A DNA stretch of 64,000 nucleotides from Nostoc sp. MS1. GTDB taxonomy: Bacteria > Cyanobacteriota > Cyanobacteriia > Cyanobacteriales > Nostocaceae. Shown in pieces: positions 8,573 to 17,538 of this stretch (positions are counted from its first letter, which is position 1; the number at the start of each line of letters is the position of its first letter). The stretch covers positions 3,407,501 through 3,471,500 of the forward strand of contig NZ_AP023441.1 of assembly GCF_019976755.1 (NCBI RefSeq), given 5' to 3'. Under the pieces are notes generated by a model. It was given only the letters and a program-made list of their open reading frames with translations, searched no databases and was not told the DNA's origin. A program made the translations under genes and the position numbers.

Positions 8573-9397
8573 TTAAGTTAACAACAAACTACGGGTTGCT
8601 TGTTCAACGTCAGTTTGTTTAACTAAAGATTCTCCGACTAACACAGAACGCGCACCAACTTCAGCGACAAATGATAAATCAGCAGGTGTATAGATTCCCG
8701 ACTCGCTGACAATAGTCAGGTCTAAGCCTTGGATTTGTTGCTGGCGCTGGCTTAAAAGTTGCTGTGTAATTTTTAAATCGACTGTAAAATCTTCCAGGTT
8801 GCGGTTATTAATTCCCAGCAAGCGCAAGTCTTGCAGTTTGAGGACTCTATCTAATTCAGCTAAGGTATGGACTTCTATGAGTGCATTCATACCCAAGTCG
8901 TGAATTAGTTGCAGGAAGTTTTGCAGTTCTTCATCGGATAAGATAGCTGCAATCAACAATACTGCATCTGCACCCGCAGTTCTGGCAAGGTATATTTGGT
9001 AAGGGTCAATAATGAACTCCTTACATAATAGGGGTAGTGAGACTTGCTGGCGTACAAGTCGTAAATTGTTGAAACCACCTTGAAAGAACTTTTCGTCAGT
9101 TAAGACAGATAGACAAGCTGCGCCACCTTTTTGGTAATATTGGGCGATCGCTACTGGATCAAAATCTGCCCGAATAATACCACGGCTGGGCGAGGCTTTT
9201 TTCACCTCTGCAATCAAGCTGGGTTTGTGAGAATTTTCTTGCAAGGCTTTCAAGAAATTCCGCACAGGTGGCGCAGTCTCTAACTGTTGTTGCAAAGCAG
9301 TTAAAGATACTTCTTGTTGTAACTGTGCAACTTCTTGTCTTTTATGCAGCACAATCTCATCGAGAATGTGGCGAGGAGGTGCAATTTGGTTAGTCAT
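8573..9397 (-). CDS. trpC: Indole-3-glycerol phosphate synthase
   Basis: It closes the indole ring from carboxyphenylamino-deoxyribulose phosphate. It has 274 residues, close to the family's 255-270. Family motifs are LIAEVKKASPSRG (catalytic Lys region), LCKEFIIDPYQIYLARTAGADAVLLIAAIL, LGINNRNLEDFTVDL, and SESGIYTPADL. It is 92 bp downstream of trpE and starts just after a G-rich heptad repeat array. As a monofunctional TrpC (no TrpF fusion), it matches other cyanobacteria. Its place in the scytonemin run suggests a pigment-dedicated copy. Confidence 0.95.
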   Translation of the reverse strand: MTNQIAPPRHILDEIVLHKRQEVAQLQQEVSLTALQQQLETAPPVRNFLKALQENSHKPSLIAEVKKASPSRGIIRADFDPVAIAQYYQKGGAACLSVLTDEKFFQGGFNNLRLVRQQVSLPLLCKEFIIDPYQIYLARTAGADAVLLIAAILSDEELQNFLQLIHDLGMNALIEVHTLAELDRVLKLQDLRLLGINNRNLEDFTVDLKITQQLLSQRQQQIQGLDLTIVSESGIYTPADLSFVAEVGARSVLVGESLVKQTDVEQATRSLLLT

Positions 9398-9403
9398 AGT
9401 AGT

Positions 9404-9431
9404 AAGGGGGAAGGGGGAAGGGGGAAGGGGG
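9404..9431. repeat. Heptanucleotide tandem repeat (AAGGGGG x4)
   Basis: Four exact tandem AAGGGGG units lie between trpE and trpC, followed by CTATGGACTATGGACTA-type heptads at about 9463-9505. These are short tandemly repeated repetitive (STRR) sequences, typical of heterocystous cyanobacteria. No function is assigned. Confidence 0.8.
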
Positions 9432-9489
9432 AAAGGGAAACACCTCTACCCTTTTTATGAACTATAGACTATGGACTATGGACTAATAA

Positions 9490-11685
9490 CTATTGACTAA
9501 TAACGATTGGCTGCGTATACTTGCGCACCACATTTTTAATCATTGCTAAACCAACTTCTCCAGCTAAAGTCATAATTGACTCTGGGTGGAACTGAACGGC
9601 TGTGATAGGAAGTGTCTGATGTTCGATAGCCATAATGACTTCATCATCAGAAATCGCTGTCACCTTAAGTTCTTTTGGTAAACGTTGCGCTAATGCAAAT
9701 AAGGAATGGTATCTACCTACTGGAAAAGATTCGGGTAAGCCTTGGAATAGTACAGAATTGGGTTCTGTAACAAAAATCCTAGAGGATTTACCGTGTTGTG
9801 GGTAGTTCAATACACCTAATTCACCACCGAAGGCTTCTACAATTCCTTGCAATCCCAAACAAACACCAAACAAAGGTATTTGCCGACGGACGCAAGCAGC
9901 AACGACTTCTGGGACTTTAAATTCACTTGGTCTACCAGGGCCAGGAGACAAAACTACTAAGTCTGGTCGTTCGGTATCAAATAGTGATTCTGGGAAGCCG
10001 TGACGAAGTGTAGTTACAGTTGCACCTGTAGAACGAATGTAGTTAGCTAGGGTATGAACAAATGAGTCTTCATGGTCGATAAGTAAGACACGTTTCCCTG
10101 CTTCCACATCAGGAACAGATTTGCTGAGGATAGTAATACTAGAATCTTCAATTTTTGCGTCTGTCTGTTTAGCGCGGCGAATGGTTTCAAAAGCAGCCGC
10201 AGCTTTGGTGATGGTTTCTTGTTCTTCGGCTTGTGGTATAGAGTCATATAACAGAGTTGCACCAACTCGCACCTCTGCAATTGAATCTTGCAATCTGATT
10301 GTTCGCAGAATTAATCCTGTATTCAAATCACCATTAAAGCTGAGATAGCCAACTGCACCACCATACCAACGTCGGGCGGTGCGTTCATGCTGTTCGATAA
10401 ATTGAATTGCTGCCCGTTTAGGTGCGCCTGTAACTGTAACTGCCCAAGTATGACTAAGGAAGGCATCTAAGGCATCAAACTCTGGTCGGAGTATGCCTTC
10501 TACATGGTCTACTGTATGGATTAAGTGGCTATACAATTCAATTTGACGACGACCAATAACTCGTACTGAACCGGGTTCGCAAATCCGAGATTTATCGTTG
10601 CGGTCTACGTCTGTACACATTGTTAACTCAGCTTCGTCTTTGTGAGAGTTGAGTAAGTGACGAATTTGTACAGCATCATCTAAAGCATCCTGTCCTCGGC
10701 TGATAGTACCGCTAATAGGGCAGGTTTCCACACGCCGACCTTCCACCCGCACAAACATCTCTGGTGATGCACCGATGATGTATTCGCCGCCAAGGTTAAA
10801 GATAAATCCGTATGGACTAGGATTAATTTGTTTTAGAGTTTCAAATAGTTTACTTGGTAAGGCTTCGCAAGGTGTGAAGAAGTTTTGGCTAGGAACTACT
10901 TCAAATAAGTCACCCCGACGGAAATAATCGAGGGCATATTCTACTAACTTAGAATACTCGCCTATTTTGTGATCACCATTTTGTGAAGGGATGAGGCGTT
11001 GACCTCGATAATCAACAGACTCTCCAGTGCGTGGTATCTCATCGGTTGTACCATACTCTGTGATGAAGTCATACTCTATGCGAAATGCTTGTTGTTGATA
11101 GTAGTCTATTACTATCAGTTGGTCGGGTAAATATAAAACTAAATCTCGTTGATCATGCGGACGTTCTAGGTGTTTGTTGATTTGCTCAAATTGGAATACT
11201 AAATCGTAACCAAATGCACCATATAAGCCTAAATGTTCATCTTCTTGGCTAGAGAAGATATGCAGAATCTCTCGAATTACAGAAAATGTTGAAGGTTGTT
11301 TACTGCGTTCTTCTTCTGTAAAGAATTGGTTTGTTTGTTTAACTAATCCGGTAATTTGTTGATAATTTTGATTAAGTTCTTGGAGTTGTTCTGATTGGGA
11401 TAGACGCTCAAATATTACTGGTAAAAGTATATGACCGCGATCGTTTAATGCTGTAATAGTAAAAGCGTTTTCTCTTGTAGATAATTCTAAAGGTGGATTG
11501 ACAAATCCAATTGCCCATCTCTTGTATCTACCTGGATATTCATAACTACTGGTCAGCAAGCCGCCGCGTTGAGAGTTTAAATAGAAAAGAATCTCTTCCA
11601 GGGCTGTCTCCATCTTAACTGGGGTGATGAAGCGAGAGACATGGATACCCCCAAAGGTTGTATAGTCATGGGAATCGGCAATCAT
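9490..11685 (-). CDS. trpE: Fused anthranilate synthase (TrpE-TrpG)
   Basis: It makes anthranilate from chorismate and glutamine-derived ammonia. At 731 residues it fuses the synthase (about 1-520) to a glutamine amidotransferase (about 535-725), an arrangement otherwise known from rhizobia and some actinobacteria. Synthase motifs: ASPEMFVRVEGRRVETCPISGT, CTDVDRNDKSRICEPGSV, and THTWAVTVTGAPKRAA. Amidotransferase motifs: VLSPGPGRP, nucleophile Cys in GVCLGLQG, and AVQFHPES. Fusion guarantees one-to-one supply of both activities. It lies 385 bp downstream of eboF, the largest gap inside the locus apart from scyA-scyB, so an internal promoter for the trp section is possible. Confidence 0.96.
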   Translation of the reverse strand: MIADSHDYTTFGGIHVSRFITPVKMETALEEILFYLNSQRGGLLTSSYEYPGRYKRWAIGFVNPPLELSTRENAFTITALNDRGHILLPVIFERLSQSEQLQELNQNYQQITGLVKQTNQFFTEEERSKQPSTFSVIREILHIFSSQEDEHLGLYGAFGYDLVFQFEQINKHLERPHDQRDLVLYLPDQLIVIDYYQQQAFRIEYDFITEYGTTDEIPRTGESVDYRGQRLIPSQNGDHKIGEYSKLVEYALDYFRRGDLFEVVPSQNFFTPCEALPSKLFETLKQINPSPYGFIFNLGGEYIIGASPEMFVRVEGRRVETCPISGTISRGQDALDDAVQIRHLLNSHKDEAELTMCTDVDRNDKSRICEPGSVRVIGRRQIELYSHLIHTVDHVEGILRPEFDALDAFLSHTWAVTVTGAPKRAAIQFIEQHERTARRWYGGAVGYLSFNGDLNTGLILRTIRLQDSIAEVRVGATLLYDSIPQAEEQETITKAAAAFETIRRAKQTDAKIEDSSITILSKSVPDVEAGKRVLLIDHEDSFVHTLANYIRSTGATVTTLRHGFPESLFDTERPDLVVLSPGPGRPSEFKVPEVVAACVRRQIPLFGVCLGLQGIVEAFGGELGVLNYPQHGKSSRIFVTEPNSVLFQGLPESFPVGRYHSLFALAQRLPKELKVTAISDDEVIMAIEHQTLPITAVQFHPESIMTLAGEVGLAMIKNVVRKYTQPIVISQ

Positions 11686-12070
11686 AATAAGCTCTCTAGA
11701 ATAGTTACTATTTAATTAATCAAAAACTTGTCATTGCTATAGTTGAGATAAGTAACAGGGGATAGGCTTAAAAGGCTTTTAAATTACGTTTTTATAGTTG
11801 GTTTTTGTCCTGTTATATCTGTTAGGTGCTATGCAATTTAACTTTGTGCAATAACAAGTTTTAACAATTTGAGGTTTTGAAACTATGACAAGTAAATAAT
11901 TATTGCCAAAGTTTAGGGGAAATAGCTCTTTGCTTGTAAACTCTTCATCCAGACTACTTAATTTTTATAATTCTTAAAATGAAGTATTTTTAGATGTAGG
12001 TATCAATTTATTAGCATGGTCATTGACTATTTATTCGATCTTGCCCACATCTAACTAAAGGAATAAACAT
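11686..12070. other. trpE upstream spacer
   Basis: This is a 385-bp AT-rich spacer between eboF and trpE. I find no gene, no Trp-rich leader peptide and no convincing attenuator hairpin. Its size makes it the best site for an internal promoter serving the trp/tyrosinase/DAHP section, but I cannot place the promoter. Confidence 0.4.
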
Positions 12071-13453
12071 TTAATTAATTTTATCTACCAAATGTTTGAT
12101 GATTAATTGATAAACATCAGTCGCCATAATTGCAGGGGAGTCTAAAAGATGAGATTGTTGGGTGATGAATAACGGCCCCTGAGAAGGAGAAGGAGGAAGG
12201 CAACCATGAGAACCTTTAACCAAAGAAGCATCTAAAGGAATGACATCCATCAAGTAGCGAAAACCTAATTTTTTCTGAATTAGCTTAGAAGCGATTTTGA
12301 CTGGGGGTAGTTTGATTTCGGGGTCGATGAAAAGTTCTACAGGGTCGTAACCAGGTTTGCGGTGAATATCTACAGTTCTAGCAAAATCGGGTGCGCGACG
12401 GTCATCTAGCCAGTAATAGTAGGTAAACCAAGCATCTGGTTGGGAAACTGCGATTAACTCACCTGAACGTGAATGGTTGAGGTGATAGGTAGGCTTTTCG
12501 GTTTCGTCTAAAACGTAGGCAATGCCATCTGCATCTTCTAAGAGCGATCGCACCTTGGGTATGTAAAATGGATCATTAACATAAACATGCGCTAGTTGAT
12601 GATCTGCAACTGCAAAAGCTTTACTTGCACCAGCATCTAGTAGTTCTCGTCCCAATTCTTCCCGGACTGTGAGTAAACCATGTTCGCGCAAAATGCGGTT
12701 GATATGGATGGGTTTGGAGACTGAGGTAATACCGTATTCAGATAACACAATGACTTGTGCGCCGCGATTTTCATAGTATTGAATTAAGTCACTACAAACC
12801 GCGTCAATTTCTTGTAAATCCTTGGCTACCTTAGTTGTGTCGGGGCCATGTTTTTGTAGACAGTAGTCGAGATGGGGTAGATAAATTAACGTGAGTGTTG
12901 GGTTGTGGCGTTCATTCACAAACTTGGCTGAGTCTGCTATCCATTGGGTAGAAAGAATTGATGTGTTCGGCCCCCAGAAGTTGAATAATGGGAATTGGCC
13001 TAGTTGAGATTGGAGTTGCGATCGCAGATTTTCCGGTTGAGTATATATATCAGGTAATTTCCTGCCATCAGCAGGATACATCGGTCGTGGTGTGACAGAA
13101 TAATCGGCTGAGGAGTACATATTGTACCACCAGAATAAGTTAGCACAGGTAAAGCTGGGGTCTATTTCTTTGGCAATGTCCCAAACTTTTGGTGCTTGAA
13201 TTAGTTTATTAGACTGTCGCCAGAATTTCACCTCACACTCATCACGAAAATACCATCCATTGGCCACAATTCCGTGTTCATCCGGTGATTTACCTGTAAG
13301 ATAAGTGGCTTGTGCTGTACAAGTAACAGCAGGTAATACTGGGTCTAAAGTTACAGCCTTTCCTTTAGCTTGCCAGCCTGAAAGGAAGGGTGTATGTTCA
13401 CCTATAAGTTCAGGTGTTAACCCGACGACGTTGAGAACAACTGTTTTCTGCAT
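12071..13453 (-). CDS. eboF: EboF, alkaline-phosphatase-superfamily metabolite-traffic protein
   Basis: It has 460 residues and belongs to the nucleotide pyrophosphatase/phosphodiesterase branch of the alkaline phosphatase superfamily. The N-terminal VLNVVGLTPELIGEHTPFL and the nucleophile region LPAVTCTAQATYLTG are visible, as are metal-site regions HLDYCLQKHGPD and VIVLSEYGI. ebo genes are known to be needed for export of the scytonemin monomer to the periplasm in N. punctiforme, but the chemistry of EboF is not established. There is no signal peptide, so it is probably cytosolic. It follows eboE across a 76-bp spacer containing a perfect hairpin. Confidence 0.9.
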   Translation of the reverse strand: MQKTVVLNVVGLTPELIGEHTPFLSGWQAKGKAVTLDPVLPAVTCTAQATYLTGKSPDEHGIVANGWYFRDECEVKFWRQSNKLIQAPKVWDIAKEIDPSFTCANLFWWYNMYSSADYSVTPRPMYPADGRKLPDIYTQPENLRSQLQSQLGQFPLFNFWGPNTSILSTQWIADSAKFVNERHNPTLTLIYLPHLDYCLQKHGPDTTKVAKDLQEIDAVCSDLIQYYENRGAQVIVLSEYGITSVSKPIHINRILREHGLLTVREELGRELLDAGASKAFAVADHQLAHVYVNDPFYIPKVRSLLEDADGIAYVLDETEKPTYHLNHSRSGELIAVSQPDAWFTYYYWLDDRRAPDFARTVDIHRKPGYDPVELFIDPEIKLPPVKIASKLIQKKLGFRYLMDVIPLDASLVKGSHGCLPPSPSQGPLFITQQSHLLDSPAIMATDVYQLIIKHLVDKIN

Positions 13454-13486
13454 AAAAATTACTAATAATTAAGAACAAATACTCTT

Positions 13487-13520
13487 GTGGGGTAGGCATC
13501 TTGCCTGCCCAAAACCCCAC
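13487..13520. repeat. Strong hairpin between eboE and eboF
   Basis: A stem-loop is formed by GTGGGG/CCCCAC outer arms and an inner GGGTAGGCA/TGCCTGCCC stem (one wobble) around TCT. A related copy is at 18933-18956. It has no T-run on the gene strand, so it is more likely an interspersed repeat or mRNA processing site than a terminator. Confidence 0.65.
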
Positions 13521-13529
13521 TAAAAACTA

Positions 13530-14771
13530 TTAACTAAGAACTAATTGCTTAGTTGATAATTTATTCATTACCCACTCATATTCACGCCCAATTGAAGCTG
13601 ATAAATCAAGCTTTATCTCATCTGGTAAAACTTCCCAAGTATAAGTTTCAATTTCCAAATGGTCACAGAATTGATGACTTTGTAACAACTCCAAGACATT
13701 TTCAATGTCGCTTTGAGTAGACTTTAATAGCTGATAATCATGAATAAAAATCGGTACATGAAAATGTATCCGCCATTCTTCATCTATGGTGTTTTCTAGC
13801 TTGAGTAAAGCCTCTTCTAAATCTCGATAGTGAACTAATCTATTCTGGCTGGTGCGTCCAATAACTTGATGTAAATATGTAGATTCAGCAAAGGGTTGCA
13901 ATCTTTTAATTAAAAGATGACGTTTTTGCAAATCCTGCGGTATTTGTACTTGTAATGCTGCACTAATTTGGATTTTACCGATACGTATTCCCGCAGCTTG
14001 AAATTGCAAAATTACTGACATGGGGTCTTCATGTTCCACCGCAAAGTGGCAGGTATCATAACAAATACGCACATGGTCTAGAATGTAACTTTCTGCCGCC
14101 TCTTTTGTGATGCCCAATTGCTTGCTTAAATAAGCCCCAGCTACTGGTAGTAAATACATCTGGAAGTAATCAACAACTTCAACTGCATTTTCAATTAGTC
14201 CATCTGGTTCTGGTTCTAAATCTAAGTGCAGAATTTTGCCTTGTTCCAGGCGGATACGTACCATGCGTTCTACGACTTGGGCTATGTTCAGGCTAGCATT
14301 AATAAATACTGGCGCTTGCACAAGCTGGTTTCCCTTGAACCAGGGTTTGTATGATAAGGGTAGTGTGGAAATGCTACCTTCCATACCAGGAGGTAACAAT
14401 TCTGCTAAGATTTGCGTTAACTGCAAAGTGTAATCTAAGCGTTCCTGCTTTGACCAATCTGGGGCATAAACTTGGTCTTTGACTACTTTTTGATGAAATT
14501 GTCCGTAAGGAAAGCCGTTTAGGGTAAATACATATAAGTCGTTTTCTGTTAGCCAGGACTGAAACTGGTTTAAGGTATCTCCTGTGAGTAATTCTCTGGC
14601 TGCTACCTCAGCTAAACGTAAACCAATACCAAATGGTTTTTCTGGCGCTAATTTTGTTTTTAAGGGAGGGATGTATTGCTTGAGGTTGGCAAAGACTTTT
14701 TCCCATTCTTCGCCAGGGTGAATGTTGGTGCAGTAGGTAAGGTGGAGGTTGTTATTGGTTCCGATTTTCAT
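13530..14771 (-). CDS. eboE: EboE, TIM-barrel metabolite-traffic protein
   Basis: It has 413 residues and resembles xylose-isomerase-like/sugar phosphate isomerase TIM barrels. N-terminal MKIGTNNNLHLTYCTNIHPGEEW carries the family opening, and acidic/His segments that could bind a metal are visible (HLDLEPEPDG, CYDTCHFAVEHEDP, HFHVPIF). It belongs to the ebo set required for scytonemin precursor traffic; the substrate is unknown. It starts 5 bp after eboD ends, which strongly suggests translational coupling. Confidence 0.9.
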   Translation of the reverse strand: MKIGTNNNLHLTYCTNIHPGEEWEKVFANLKQYIPPLKTKLAPEKPFGIGLRLAEVAARELLTGDTLNQFQSWLTENDLYVFTLNGFPYGQFHQKVVKDQVYAPDWSKQERLDYTLQLTQILAELLPPGMEGSISTLPLSYKPWFKGNQLVQAPVFINASLNIAQVVERMVRIRLEQGKILHLDLEPEPDGLIENAVEVVDYFQMYLLPVAGAYLSKQLGITKEAAESYILDHVRICYDTCHFAVEHEDPMSVILQFQAAGIRIGKIQISAALQVQIPQDLQKRHLLIKRLQPFAESTYLHQVIGRTSQNRLVHYRDLEEALLKLENTIDEEWRIHFHVPIFIHDYQLLKSTQSDIENVLELLQSHQFCDHLEIETYTWEVLPDEIKLDLSASIGREYEWVMNKLSTKQLVLS

Positions 14772-14776
14772 TTTTT

Positions 14777-15976
14777 TTAACCCACAGAGTCACAGAGGCG
14801 CAGAGATTCGTGTATGAGGGAGATTGCTTGTTTGTAGATGGATAAATCTACTTCGTGAACTTCAATTCCTTTGCCGATGTGTTGTAGAAGTGTAATAGTG
14901 AGTTCACCGCCTAAGTGTTCACGGAACTCTGTTAAGCCTTGGAACAAAGATGAGGTATCGGTTAATTCTGGTACGTAGAGTTTGAAACCTAGCCCTGAGA
15001 GGGTGTTTAATATCTGTTGCCACTCGGAATGAGAAAGCCATCCCAACAGGTAGGAGTAGGTGCTATCTAAAGCGATACCAATGGCTACGGCTTCGCCATG
15101 TCGTAGGCTGTAATTGGTCAATTGTTCTAGTTTATGGGCTGCCCAATGTCCAAAATCTAAGGGGCGGGATGAACCTTTTTCAAAGGGGTCGCCAGCTTTG
15201 GCTATGTGTTGTAAGTGCAGTTGGGCGCAGCGATAAATAACCATCTGCATGGTGTCCATTTCCCGCAGGACTAGGGCTGCGGTGTTTTCATGGATGAAGT
15301 TGAAAAAGATGGGGTCTTTAATTAAGGCAACTTTGATGGCTTCGGCAATACCAGAACGCCAATCGCGATCGCATAATGTAGTTAAGAATGCAGAGTCGTT
15401 AATAACTGCGTAGGGTGGTGCAAATGTCCCTAAAAAGTTCTTTTTGCCAAAGGCATTGATCCCGTTTTTCACACCAATACCAGAATCATTCTGCGCTAAC
15501 ACCGTTGTAGGAATGCGAATTAGCCTCACTCCCCGGTGTGCTGTGGCTGCTGCATAGCCAATTAAATCTAATACTGCGCCACCACCAATTCCTAATATAT
15601 AGGAGTGGCGACATATTCCCGCAGTTTCTACCAATTCGTGAATTTGGTCTAATAACTTGGGGTCATTTTTGGCAGCTTCGCCTCCTGGGACAAGGAGTGG
15701 CGCTGAGGCTAAGGTTAATACTTCAGCGTAAAAATTTGTATAGGTAGCAATTTGCTGGGGTAAGTCAGGAAAGAACTCTAATAAACCTGCATCTACTACC
15801 GCTACAACTTTCTTGGGCTTTTTCTCGCCATCAGATCCAATAACCTGTGCTAAAGTTGGGTTCTTTAAACTAAACAGATTAGTAGTAAAGTGAATTTCGT
15901 AGTTAAACGAAACTGCGAAATTCTGTTGAATAGGTTGTAAATTAAATTTTGTTTTTTGTCTAATATCAAGTATCAT
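14777..15976 (-). CDS. eboD: EboD, 3-dehydroquinate-synthase-like sugar phosphate cyclase
   Basis: It has 399 residues and AroB/sugar phosphate cyclase architecture: NAD-binding VPGGEAAKND and GIGGGAVLDLIGYAAATAHRG, IPTTVLAQNDSGIGVKNGINAFGKKN, and metal ligands in the E-AIK, FGHWAAHKLE and LRHGEAVAIG segments. Scytonemin papers list an aroB in the cluster, and this gene also matches EboD of the ebo set; I prefer EboD because eboE and eboF follow directly. It overlaps the dsbA-like gene by 4 bp. The last ten residues (ESLRLCDSVG) are encoded by an interspersed CACAGAG-type repeat, so the C-terminus looks recently remodelled. Confidence 0.88.
   Translation of the reverse strand: MILDIRQKTKFNLQPIQQNFAVSFNYEIHFTTNLFSLKNPTLAQVIGSDGEKKPKKVVAVVDAGLLEFFPDLPQQIATYTNFYAEVLTLASAPLLVPGGEAAKNDPKLLDQIHELVETAGICRHSYILGIGGGAVLDLIGYAAATAHRGVRLIRIPTTVLAQNDSGIGVKNGINAFGKKNFLGTFAPPYAVINDSAFLTTLCDRDWRSGIAEAIKVALIKDPIFFNFIHENTAALVLREMDTMQMVIYRCAQLHLQHIAKAGDPFEKGSSRPLDFGHWAAHKLEQLTNYSLRHGEAVAIGIALDSTYSYLLGWLSHSEWQQILNTLSGLGFKLYVPELTDTSSLFQGLTEFREHLGGELTITLLQHIGKGIEVHEVDLSIYKQAISLIHESLRLCDSVG
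14779..14806. repeat. CACAGAGTCACAGAGGCGCAGAG interspersed repeat inside eboD 3' end
   Basis: A short direct-repeat tract built on CACAGAG/CGCAGAG units overlaps the end of eboD and supplies its terminal codons. Relatives lie at 8550-8575, 19921-19947 and 25757-25795, in each case in the spacer next to a gene of this locus. Confidence 0.6.
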
Positions 15977-16611
15977 ATTTTTGCTTCCACAAGTACAGCA
16001 CGATTTAAAGCCTGAAGAAATAACTCTACTGAACCAGAGCCTTTTACTTGGACTTTATTGTTAATAATGAAAAAAGGTACACTGTTAATCTCCTTTAATC
16101 GGGTAAATGTTGATTCAGCCACAATGCCATCAAAGAAATTATGATTAATTAGCTGATTTCTTAAATCCCTAGCATCCATGTGGTAGGTTTTGCCGATATC
16201 AACAAGAACATCAACATCACCAATATTTAACCCATCTTCAAAATAAGCTTGATAAATTGCTTCCACCACCTGATTTTTGATATTCTTGGGAGCAAGTGCT
16301 ATCAATTTATGAGAAAGCTTTGTATTCACAGCTAAAGTAATTCTATCAAAATTAAGTGTCACTCCAGATGCTGCACCTATACGTCGTGTCTCATTAAATA
16401 AATTTTGGATTGCTTCTGGCTGGATACCCTTTCTTTCCTGCATAAAACTACGAAATTCGTAGCCAGATATAGGTAAACTATCATCAAGTAGGAATGGATG
16501 CCAATGGATATTTACTGTTTCTTGCTGCCATTGTGATAGGGCATCAAAAAAGTGTTTTTTTCCTATACGACACCAAGGACATATTGTATCATGAAAGATA
16601 TTAATTAACAT
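15973..16611 (-). CDS. dsbA: DsbA-family (FrnE-like) thiol oxidoreductase
   Basis: It has 212 residues with a thioredoxin fold and an inserted helical domain. The redox motif CPWC occurs at about residues 11-14 (DTICPWCRIGKK), and a cis-Pro segment VPFFIINNKVQVKGSGS lies near residue 180. There is no signal peptide, so it resembles cytoplasmic FrnE/2-hydroxychromene-2-carboxylate isomerase relatives more than periplasmic DsbA. A dsbA-type gene is a standard member of scytonemin loci, but its reaction is unknown. It is 12 bp after tyrA and overlaps eboD by 4 bp, so the three are probably translated together. Confidence 0.88.
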   Translation of the reverse strand: MLINIFHDTICPWCRIGKKHFFDALSQWQQETVNIHWHPFLLDDSLPISGYEFRSFMQERKGIQPEAIQNLFNETRRIGAASGVTLNFDRITLAVNTKLSHKLIALAPKNIKNQVVEAIYQAYFEDGLNIGDVDVLVDIGKTYHMDARDLRNQLINHNFFDGIVAESTFTRLKEINSVPFFIINNKVQVKGSGSVELFLQALNRAVLVEAKI

Positions 16612-16623
16612 AACAAAATTTAT

Positions 16624-17520
16624 TTAATGAAATCTATTAAATTGAGTATTTTTGTTTTCTGTAACTGTATAAGTAACAGGTAATAAATAATTATCTTCCT
16701 GTTGAAAAAACTCTTTATTTTCTTCAAACTCCCTAATTAGTCCTTCTCTATCTTTGTTAACCACTAATTTAGCCAAACGTTGATAAGTTTCAGCTAAATC
16801 ATTAATTGCTTGGCATCTTTCTTCTGTAGCTAAGATGATATCAACACATAAATTAGGGTTTTGCTTAAATAAACGCTTAAGAATTTCAATTTCTTGACGA
16901 TAACTGGGGGATGACATTAACAAACTGCGTTGTAAATCAATATTTGCCTGTGCTAAGAAGACACCAAGGCTAAGTCTATAAAAATGTTGTGTCGCTTGCA
17001 CAAACACCATCATTTGGTCGTGTTCTTCAGGCGTACAAGTAATTAATTCCCCGCCTTGGCTTTGCATGAAATCTAATAACCATTGAAATGAGTTATCACC
17101 ACGACCTGAACATACTACTATTTTTTGCCCTGAAAAAGATTTCACACTCGGCCCAAACATAGGATGTAAACCCATGACAGGGCCTTGATGGTACGCCAAC
17201 ATAGCTTGTGTTGGCTGAACTTTAATACTGGTGATGTCACACAAAGCTGTAGTAGGAGAAAGATATTTAGCAGCACGTTCGATAATAGCAACTGTATGTT
17301 CTATAGGAACGGAAACTATGACTAATTCAGCCTGACTCAAGAGTGTATCTGCATAGTCCCAATCTTGCTGTCCTAGAACATTAACTTTATGACCTATAGC
17401 CATAAGTTTTTGGGCGAATAGTTGACCCATTCTACCACGTCCACCAATAATGGTGATTTGTCGAGATTTGACGTTGTTTCCTGATGCAAACTCTACATCG
17501 AGTGAGGATTGAATAGACAT
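16624..17520 (-). CDS. tyrA: Prephenate/arogenate dehydrogenase
   Basis: This NAD(P)-dependent oxidative decarboxylase makes p-hydroxyphenylpyruvate (or tyrosine from arogenate), the second keto acid used by ScyA. It has 298 residues from the ATG at 17520, chosen because GGAG lies about eight bases upstream. A TTG five codons earlier would place that GGAG inside the gene. Motifs: Rossmann IIGGRGRMGQLFAQ, VSVPIEH, DITSIKV, and the His-containing LHPMFGPSV. The C-terminal helical region is dehydrogenase-only; there is no fused chorismate mutase. It is 18 bp downstream of the glycosyltransferase. Confidence 0.93.
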   Translation of the reverse strand: MSIQSSLDVEFASGNNVKSRQITIIGGRGRMGQLFAQKLMAIGHKVNVLGQQDWDYADTLLSQAELVIVSVPIEHTVAIIERAAKYLSPTTALCDITSIKVQPTQAMLAYHQGPVMGLHPMFGPSVKSFSGQKIVVCSGRGDNSFQWLLDFMQSQGGELITCTPEEHDQMMVFVQATQHFYRLSLGVFLAQANIDLQRSLLMSSPSYRQEIEILKRLFKQNPNLCVDIILATEERCQAINDLAETYQRLAKLVVNKDREGLIREFEENKEFFQQEDNYLLPVTYTVTENKNTQFNRFH

Positions 17521-17538
17521 TTTTCGAGTCTCCAAATT

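Noticed and set aside
11686..12070. Tryptophan attenuator upstream of trpE
   Set aside because: No short Trp-rich leader frame and no terminator/antiterminator pair could be read.
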